Shown here: positions 56,827-64,000 of the stretch, piece by piece
Layout: every line of letters begins with the position of its first letter
Position numbering within the stretch: the first letter of the stretch is position 1
Assembly: GCA_036852015.1 (NCBI GenBank)
Contig: JAANDG010000027.1
Location: 62,001 to 126,000 of the forward strand
From: Pelodera strongyloides
Taxonomy: Eukaryota > Nematoda > Chromadorea > Rhabditida > Rhabditidae
Direction of reading: 5' to 3'
Length of the DNA stretch: 64,000 nucleotides
Notes under the pieces: model-generated
What the model saw: only the letters and a program-made list of their open reading frames with translations
Database searches by the model: none
Told to the model about the DNA's origin: nothing
Translations under genes and position numbers: made by a program

Positions 56827-57030
56827 GAATTTTATTTCTTTCCTTTTATCAAGGATGCTTGTGTGGGGTGTCCTTCCAAATAAAAAACTACAACATTTTT
56901 TTACCGTAATCGACTGGGTACGATTTTTTTCGTCTGAACTCCCCAGACTATCGGGACGGCTTATTTTTTTTGGCTGAACTTTTTCTTCCGCGAGTCTAAC
57001 GCTAACCCTCACATATTGCTTCGCTACAAC

Positions 57031-58014
57031 TTACTCAATTCCTCGGTTTTTAAATTGTCCACGCAGCTCCAGTATCGCTCTTACGAGAAATTTGAGCAAA
57101 ATCATTTTGGAGGCTCGTCCGATGAGCATTCGTTTTAGTGCGGCACTCCAAGTGTTCTCCGTGTAGCCACACGTTTCCTCATGTCCAAATGAGCACTTTT
57201 TGCACACTAATTTTTCGCACCCCCTCTTCGCATGGAACATTGGAAGTCGATCTTCCTCAACTGAAAGTTGCACAGAACAAGAAGAACATCGCAGCTCTAT
57301 CCATTTGGAATAAGTCAGCAGTTTGAGATCGGAAGGCTCAGCCACATAATTAAGGAACGCCAAGAAATGATGAAAAGAAGGGGAGAAGGAATCTATCATG
57401 CAGAAGGCTTTTCCATTTTTTCTACATTCTTCGCAGATTATCTCGCCATCCTCGTCGATCGGAAAACGCACCTCATCTAAACACGTTTTCCCGAAGATCG
57501 GGAAACGAATTTCATCTGCTAACGTGTTCGCACAATGCGAACAATTGGCAAGCGACTTCAGCGTAAGTGGTGTTGGCTTGCTGGGTCTGATGATATTGTT
57601 CCTGAAGAAAGGCTTTAGCTCCAGCAGTATTTTCTGAAAGAATTTCTCTAGTTTTTCATTGTGTATACGGCTGATCAGATCGCAATTCGGGCAATGGATG
57701 GACCAAAAGCCGTCCTTCTCGTAAACCCTCAATTGGGACCCTTCCACGATCGAAGTTTGACACACATGGCAACGAAACGGGCACCACTTGCTGAACTCGA
57801 GGAATTTCAGCTCTTCTTCAGGAGCCCGGGCAATCACATTGAGCCTAAAGGTAGATGGTGGATTTACACGCGATCCATATTCTCGGCACGAATGGCAGAA
57901 GGTGCGAGAATAGCATGGACTGATCCATCCGAATCTTCTTTTGTCTAGTTCTTCTTCAAAGTCCTGAATCCCTCGAGCACACTTGCAGCACGTGTAGCTT
58001 TTCAAACGCACCAT
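57031..58014 (-). CDS. Orphan cysteine-rich protein with four CxxC modules
   Basis: A single open frame of 327 residues starting at an ATG at 58,012-58,014. The upstream CTTTTTCAG lies two bases before it and looks like a splice or spliced-leader acceptor, so I prefer this start to one 19 codons further up. Cysteine pairs recur as modules: CCKC with FCHSC, CHVC with CPNC, CSHC with CEEC, and CSSC with CKKC. Each pair of knuckles is about 25-45 residues apart, as in zinc ribbons. Modules 2 and 4 share a K-W-x-x-x-R-C-x-x-C frame. I see no signal peptide or membrane segment with this start and do not recognise the family. A likely poly(A) signal (AATAAA on the minus strand) lies at 56,831-56,836. 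Confidence 0.65.
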   Translation of the reverse strand: MVRLKSYTCCKCARGIQDFEEELDKRRFGWISPCYSRTFCHSCREYGSRVNPPSTFRLNVIARAPEEELKFLEFSKWCPFRCHVCQTSIVEGSQLRVYEKDGFWSIHCPNCDLISRIHNEKLEKFFQKILLELKPFFRNNIIRPSKPTPLTLKSLANCSHCANTLADEIRFPIFGKTCLDEVRFPIDEDGEIICEECRKNGKAFCMIDSFSPSFHHFLAFLNYVAEPSDLKLLTYSKWIELRCSSCSVQLSVEEDRLPMFHAKRGCEKLVCKKCSFGHEETCGYTENTWSAALKRMLIGRASKMILLKFLVRAILELRGQFKNRGIE

Positions 58015-58272
58015 CACTGAAAAAGAAGCGTGTAAATACAGCTGCGATAAGTAGCAAAGTTGGAATGCCATTCAATGCACGACGGTAGTTAGACAGCAGG
58101 GGCATATGTATGTAATCGAGTTGGAAAAGCACATGAACATGCCTGCATTCTCTTTGCTGATTGTAAGTAGATAACAAAAAAGTCCTTTCACTTAGCATCA
58201 AGCCGATCGATTTGTGGCAACTCACAACGAAAGAAAACGATCGTAAAACTAGTTTTATTGCAAATTATGAAT

Positions 58273-58762
58273 TTAAAGGGATAGGTTCATCTCAAATCAC
58301 CTCTCTTTTTATGGTTTTTATTGATAATAACACAAATATCATTCACAATGAAAATTAAATCAATCACAGAACAATACGCCTCGAAGAAGAAGCTTCCTTT
58401 ATTGGAAGCTAGTTGATCGGAAGCCAAAATCTAAACTAAAAAACTAATACCGTACACTGGCAATTAGCGGGCTAATGGCAAATAGCCAAAAGCGAATTAA
58501 ATGATAATACATGGGAAATAATGACCTGCCGAGTGTAGTTTGTAACTTGGCTAATTGCCATTAGCCCGCTCGATCTCTGTACGGTATTAGTTTTTGGGTT
58601 TAGATTTTGGCTTCCGATCAACTAGCTTCCAATAAAGGAAGCTTCTGCTGCGAGTCGTATTGTTCTGTGATTGATTTAATTTTCATTGTGAATGATAGTT
58701 GTGCTATTATCAATAAAAACAATAAAAAGAGGGGGTGATTTGAGATGAACCTATCCCTTTAA
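58273..58762. mobile_element. Palindromic TTAA element, GGGATAGGTTCATCTC type, copy 1
   Basis: 490 bp with arms of about 200 bp: AAAGGGATAGGTTCATCTC and its inverse GAGATGAACCTATCCCTTT. The inner arms carry CCTTTATTGGAAGCTAG and GGCTAATTGCCATTAGCCCG. It is closely related to 58881-59389. Confidence 0.88.
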
Positions 58763-58880
58763 ATGTTACTAAAGCTACAATGAGTAGCAGAGTTGGAAAT
58801 ACATTGAATAAAAAAACTTTTCAAATAAAAATATTTAAAAAAAAATAATGGCTAACATTTTATTCTGTGATCCATCAATA

Positions 58881-59389
58881 TTAAAGGGATAGGTTCACCT
58901 CAAATCACCCCTATTTTTATTGTTTTTATTAATAATAGCACAAATATCATTCACAATGAGAATTAAATTAATCACAGAAAAATACGCCTCGCAGAAGAAG
59001 CTTCCTTTATTGGAAACAGGTGATCGGAAGCCAAAATCTAAACGCAAAAACTAATACCGTACACAGATCGAGCGGGCTAATGGCAATTAGCCAAGTTACA
59101 AACTACACTCGGCAGGACATTATTTCCCACGGTGAATTATCATTTAATCGCACTTGGCCGAGTGTAGTTTGTAACTTGGCTAATTGCCATTAGCCCGCGC
59201 TATCTGTGTACGGTATTAGTTTTTGCATTTAGATTTTGGCTTTCGATCACCTGTTTCCAATAAAGGAAGCTTGTTCTGCGAGGCGTATTGTTCTGTGATT
59301 GATTTAATTCTCATTGTGAATGATATTTGTGCTATTACCAATAAAAACAACAAAACGAGGGGTGATTTGAGATGAACCTATCCCTTTAA
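58881..59389. mobile_element. Palindromic TTAA element, GGGATAGGTTCACCTC type, copy 2
   Basis: 509 bp, again a near-perfect hairpin, sharing most of its arms with 58273-58762 (CCTTTATTGGAAAC, ACTAATACCGTACAC, GGCTAATTGCCATTAG). Only about 120 bp separates the two copies. The right TTAA runs directly into another AAAGAGCAG text that may start a further degenerate element ending near 59,681. Confidence 0.87.
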
Positions 59390-60078
59390 AGAGCAGTATT
59401 GACAAGTCATGGTCGCGCATTTGGGAAAATATTTTTCTCTCTTTTACTGTTTCGAAAATCGGTCTTCTAGAAAAAAAACGTGAAAACAACACCAAGAACT
59501 CAAAGAGCTCGCAGATTTATTCACAGAAACTGCTCCACCAGCAACCTTATCAGAAACATTTTTTCGCGTTTCGGAGAATCGAAAAGTTTACTTTTTATCG
59601 GGTGTAGTAAATTTATTTATAACTTTCGGAGCAAGAAGATCGAGGAAAACTTTCTTCGAATTATGAGGCTGACTCTTTAACAAACATAATGATAGGTCCA
59701 ACTCTATTATGGCTAGATGCATGCACAATACAAAAAAATAAGTTCATATATTACATAATTTATAAACAAGGAAACAACCGACACATACAAAATATTATAC
59801 TAATTAACAAACATAATGATATGCCTTCTAGTGATAAACCAATTCATTATTTAAGAAGCCCCATTCGAAAAAGAAGCAAAAGTCCGGTCGAAAGACAGCC
59901 CGATACACTACTACGGAAAAAGTGGTCATGAAAAAATAGATAAGACAAGAAATGAGTGCCTCTTTCGGTATAACACAAAGGAAACTACAATTCTAATACG
60001 TGATTCCTTTATGCACAAAAGTAATCCGCAGCAAAACCGATATATGATGTTGATAATGAGCATAACGTTTATTATAAA
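59390..60078. other. No gene seen
   Basis: AT-rich DNA between the palindromic elements and the stop codon of the next gene. A possible degenerate TTAA element (59386-59681) has only AAAGAG/CTCTTT in common at its ends. An AATAAA on the minus strand at 60068-60073 lies five bases after the neighbouring stop codon and probably ends that transcript. Confidence 0.45.
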
Positions 60079-63000
60079 TCACAATTGTGATAGAACGTCC
60101 TTTTGACATGGTTCCAATAACAGAATGTCGGCGGCGAGATGCAGACGAACGTTATCGATTGCACAACTCGAGGAAGATGAACCACGGTTCTCGCATATAA
60201 AGACCAACTGAAATAATTCGGGGATACTTATGAAAAGCCTTGATTTTCAGTAAAATAATACTGTGAGTCAACTGATCGGTAGTAATACCAGTTTCCTGAA
60301 AGCTTAGTTATTCTCTGCAGAACTAACCTTTTTCGTATTCTGCGGACAGCTGAATCTGGATTGCTGCCACATAACTAGCCCAGCAGCAGAATGTGTTGCA
60401 TAAGGACATTGTATCGGTTGCACTCCATCTACTGAGCAGCAACCAAGGAGACGGGTATCTTCTGCCCACTCAAGGACATCGAACAGTACCTAAAGTTAAG
60501 TCATTGGACTTGTTCTGACCATAAGTAGCGTAGCTTTTTATAGTGTATCGAATATAAATGGTCGTCCGTGTATTGCAAGCAGGACATTATTCCTATTGAA
60601 ACTACCGTGTGTTCCTTTGCCATGTAAGTGTTTGCTTCAATGGCGCTTGTACCACCAGCCTCCATTTGTACTTGCGCGAAACTGGACATCCCAACTGAAA
60701 TCACATTTTTTTATTATGTTGTATAAGTAACACACACTTTACTCCGATAATTGTAGGGAAAAAATTGCGCCAAGTAGGACCGGGCATCGAGCCTATGAGC
60801 AGTATAAGAGACAAATGTTCTATTCTATTCAACATAAACTAGTGGATCAGAATGTTACCTTTTACAATCTCAAATGGTTTCGCGGTTCCTGGAGGATGAG
60901 CGAAGGCACAAAAGGATCGCTCGAATAAACATCCACCGACAGTGTGACATTGGTGTGGACTAAATTTCGAACTTACGTTTTGGAAGGTCTGTTTTGGATG
61001 GATCCCTTCATAGAATCGATACAAAGCAACAAAGAAAATACTTACTGCGATAGAGTAGACAATAAGTTTGTGGGATTATGTAACGGAAGCTGGAACATCG
61101 GTGAGACGGTATGTTGTTGCTGTTGCATATTGGAAGCAAGTTCTTGTTGCGGCACAGCAGCGCTATTCACCATTTGTTGTGACGCCCTGTGTTGTGCCTG
61201 AAGTGTACACCGGTTATCGATCGCATTCTTGTCTCTTGCCTCTCTTATTGTCTCACGCTACTTTCATTTCTCTAAGCTCTATGGAGCAGCGCCCTCTTTG
61301 TGCACCGGTTATCGATCGCATTCTTGTCTCTTGCCTCTCTTATTGTCTCACGCTACTTTCATTTCTCTAAGCTCTATGGAGCAGCGCCCTCTTTGTGCAC
61401 CGATTATCGATTGTGAGTCTAGACAGGTCGGGTGCTCCAATTTCCCGTACACATGCTAGTTGAACGATGTTCTACTTCTCGCTGTATCTCCCTAGGCTTC
61501 CCGAACAGGCTAACCGCTGACTCCTCCCGTCTCAGCGGTCTTATGTAGACAACAAACAACAAACCTGATGTCCATTTGCGGAAACCACGTCGACGACGTC
61601 CTCATCCTCACCCACGTCATCATGTGTCACGTAATTTGGGTCAAGAAATTTGGCGACATCCTCACCGACTAGGTCGTATAGGGCTGAATAAGAAAGGCAG
61701 AACTATTAGACAAAAAATAAACAAATTTTATATGACAATTTTACAATTTTATATTCAAAGTCAAGAACTATAATAAGTGCTAACAAAAATCACTCACGAT
61801 TGAACTCTTTTAGCGCAGATGGCGATGGCGCCGGAAGATTATGAGCCCCAACTTGTTGAGGCGCTACTTGTTGAGGCGCTACTTGTTGAGCCGAAGCACG
61901 TTGCGGAGCCACTTTTGCCTGCACTTGGGATGCTGCTAGCTTCTGCAGAATTGCAATGTTAGTTGTTTACTAAACTTCCTCATTTAACTTCTATCTTCAT
62001 CAACTGACACTAGCTTTGGTTGCAACAAATTGAGGGCGGGCTGTTATTCAACAAATTGTTGTACCTGTTTATGTGCTCTGATTCTAGGAGTTGGGCTGAC
62101 GATTTTCGGCACGTTATCCTCTGACATTGCAGCTTCCATAATTTTCTTCGTTGCTGTAGACGGCTGGTGCTCGCTGTCGAGGATGTTTCGGTTTGAACGA
62201 TGAGAATTCCGCTTTCGTGGAGATGACTGAAACGAACTGAACATGAGCCTAAGCTTAAGCCTCACGGGCGTAAGCTAACTAGAGACTCGGTAAAATTCAT
62301 ATTAGAATTAACAAAAGTGGCAACTGGGCTTGGCTTCTTAATACTAATATGAATTTACAGATTCACTTGCAAGCATAAACCTAGTTTTAAGCCAAACGTA
62401 TGACAGAGCGACATAGTGTCCTACCGTAACGGATTTCATCAGCGGAAGCACCTCGATAGGTGTTCGCAAATGACTTCTCACGCCTTTAGCACGATGGGGC
62501 ACTTCGGTTGCCTTGACAGCGTCGACCCTTAAATAACAATTTTACGGCCACGCTAACACGGTAACATCCAGCATAATCAACGACTGAGTAATAACCAAGA
62601 TGAATGAAATGATGCCCGTGTATTCTGATGCTACTATCAGAGTGTGAAAGTAAACAAAGAAAAGAAATACGATCCCAGCCCCCCAAAAACTTTTTGATGA
62701 GGTTTAGCTTGTTTCCCTCGGCTATTCACCTGAAGGTAAATAAGGAGCGCTAAGATCAAATTAGGCACACCAAAACTACTATTTTCCACATATGTCCGTA
62801 CAAGATTTTTTTTAACACATACCCTGCATCTGATTCTTCACTTATTTCTGTGAATGTCCTGTCAGCAAGTTCCGGTTCCTTATTCAATCGTTCTTCATCT
62901 GCAGCGAGTTTACTGAAATGTTTGCATTCAGTTATGAGCAATTTGACTGGTTGATCCAAGAAATGTGAATGTTGTTGCGCAACTTTAATCTTCAACAGCC

Positions 63001-63595
63001 ACAACTCAAAGTTTAAACTGTGAACATGGGGTTGCGTGAAATTAAATGCATTTTCGACACGTGATGCTGGTTGAAAAGCCTCAACCTGGAGTAGGCCGAG
63101 GCTCAGAGTTAAGCTTACGAGCAACGCCACCTCTAGCACGCCTCACATCTGGAATGTAAGACAGAAAACAAACCCGATTTTCAATTTCTGAATTCCTCGA
63201 GAGCTTTCTGGATCAGGGTGTCTCGCAATAATATTTTCATCAAAAGGCGCCTGAATGCATTATTTTAAGAAAAGAGTATCAAAAATCTCCATCAACATTA
63301 CGCTCATTTGTCTAGTAAATTGCTTGTTTGGCAGCGCATGGCAAAATCCTCCACCAACACCTTGACCTGCATCTCCATGCACCTCCGTGCATAGTTTCCC
63401 CACAATAAATAAGAAAACAACTTTTATGGTCTCACATATGTATATCCCGCTCAAAGTTATTGTCAGCAAAGGGTTCATGAACAACTAATTTACGTGAATT
63501 CCCTCACTTGTTCTTCATTAAACTCTGTTACTCGTGTGCCTTGTCCTTCTACGTTGAATTCCTTATCAGTGTCGAGTTCCTCAGAGCTCTCATCA
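60079..63595 (-). CDS. MAM-like domain protein with low-complexity N-terminal part, 5' end open
   Basis: Eleven exons join with matching phases: 63494-63595, 62823-62912, 62425-62527, 62065-62226, 61798-61942, 61565-61683, 61046-61197, 60859-60959, 60606-60694, 60328-60489, 60079-60207 (stop TGA). The first is less certain. The first half is acidic, basic and Gln-rich (SDESSEELDTDKEF, SSPRKRNSHRSNRN, AQQVAPQQVAPQQVG). The last four exons form a cysteine-bearing domain: CLFERSFCAFAHPPG, then VQMEAGGTSAIEANTYMAKE, LEWAEDTRLLGCC, AGLVMWQQSRFSCPQ and LVFICENRGSSSSSCAIDNV. This order fits a MAM-type beta-sandwich as found in extracellular adhesion proteins. No signal peptide is seen in the part present; it may lie beyond the window. 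The orthologue is not recognised. Confidence 0.6.
61208..61410. repeat. 95-bp tandem duplication in an intron
   Basis: CACCGGTTATCGATCGCATT starts at 61208 and again at 61303, with identical text in between, and a third partial start CACCGATTATCGATTG is at 61398. It lies in the intron between exons 61565-61683 and 61046-61197. Confidence 0.85.
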
Positions 63596-64000
63596 CTAAA
63601 AGGCAAATAAGAAGTCTTGTAGCATTAAAAAATCACAAACAAAAAAGGTTAGAGAGCAATTTCTTCCAAGGAAGTAAAGTAAAAAGCTACTGGTGGTTAT
63701 TGCGGCTCTCTTTTTTTATTGATAAAACCGGAAGAAGAAATTCACTAAATATAGAGGAAAAGTCCCTGATTTGGTTAAGAATATAAGGAACTTCTGGGTC
63801 GATTATTTTGTTGGAGAAAAAAAAGGAAACCCGATATGTGTCGGATGTACAAGTTATGAACTAAACAGCTTCATTTTGCAACGAAAAGGTGAACGGAAGA
63901 AATGTTATCATGATGTTTTCCTTTAATTAAGAAACTGAAGAATTGAAGTTGAGTTAGGTTAACGAAAACATAAGTTTATGATGTAACTGAACAAGCCATT
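63596..64000. other. No gene seen at the right edge
   Basis: AT-rich sequence with no recognisable exon. The MAM-like gene is expected to continue through here to its start beyond the window. Confidence 0.4.

Noticed and set aside
62756..63139. 127-codon frame with a signal-peptide-like start
   Set aside because: It begins at GTG, not ATG (the nearby ATG is followed at once by TGA), and it ignores the acceptor at 62,913 that gives a phase-consistent exon of the MAM-like gene.

Overview
The window looks like an invertebrate nuclear genome, most likely a nematode. The evidence is short AT-rich introns ending in TTTCAG-type acceptors, a Mediator subunit 13 gene whose product reads like worm LET-19, a BEL/Pao retrovirus-like element with a phlebovirus-type envelope, and dense small inverted-repeat transposons and Helitrons. 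All host genes I can support lie on the minus strand. Coordinates of spliced genes are my own reading of donor/acceptor sites and reading-frame phase, not transcript evidence.

Layout. (1) About 0.8-25.9 kb: one very intron-rich MED13/let-19 gene. I place 60 exons (about 7.6 kb coding, about 2,540 residues); the first short N-terminal exon is not found. Several introns hold TTAA-flanked MITEs, a perfect 166-bp tandem duplication and two triplet microsatellites. (2) About 26-30.9 kb: no supported gene; a GC-rich foldback element and a 245-bp non-autonomous Helitron. (3) 30.9-41.35 kb: a Ser/Thr protein kinase gene in nine phase-consistent exons, from glycine-rich loop to stop. One intron holds a non-autonomous LTR element; another holds a 40-bp/31-bp G-rich minisatellite between inverted repeats plus a LINE fragment. 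A diverged copy of the glycine-loop exon, with the same splice phases, sits 15 kb upstream at 56.2 kb. (4) 41.4-53.3 kb: a duplicated repeat, into which Helitrons inserted, into one of which a complete 9.4-kb BEL/Pao element inserted. Its two 279-bp LTRs read as identical, and it encodes one uninterrupted 2,924-residue Gag-PR-RT-RNaseH-INT-Env polyprotein. An unoccupied copy of the target lies 1 kb away. (5) 53.5-59.4 kb: a chain of long palindromic elements, several sharing their terminal TTAA, with an orphan gene for a four-module CxxC protein (57.0-58.0 kb) between them. (6) 60.1-63.6 kb: the 3' part of a gene with a low-complexity N-terminal region and a MAM-like C-terminal domain, probably entering from beyond the right edge.

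Functionally the host genes are unrelated: a transcriptional co-regulator (Mediator kinase module), a kinase of the eIF2-alpha-kinase/IRE1-like kind, a putative zinc-binding protein and a MAM-like protein. The most interesting content is the recent retrovirus-like insertion nested in Helitrons, the duplicated glycine-loop exon, and the chained TTAA elements.
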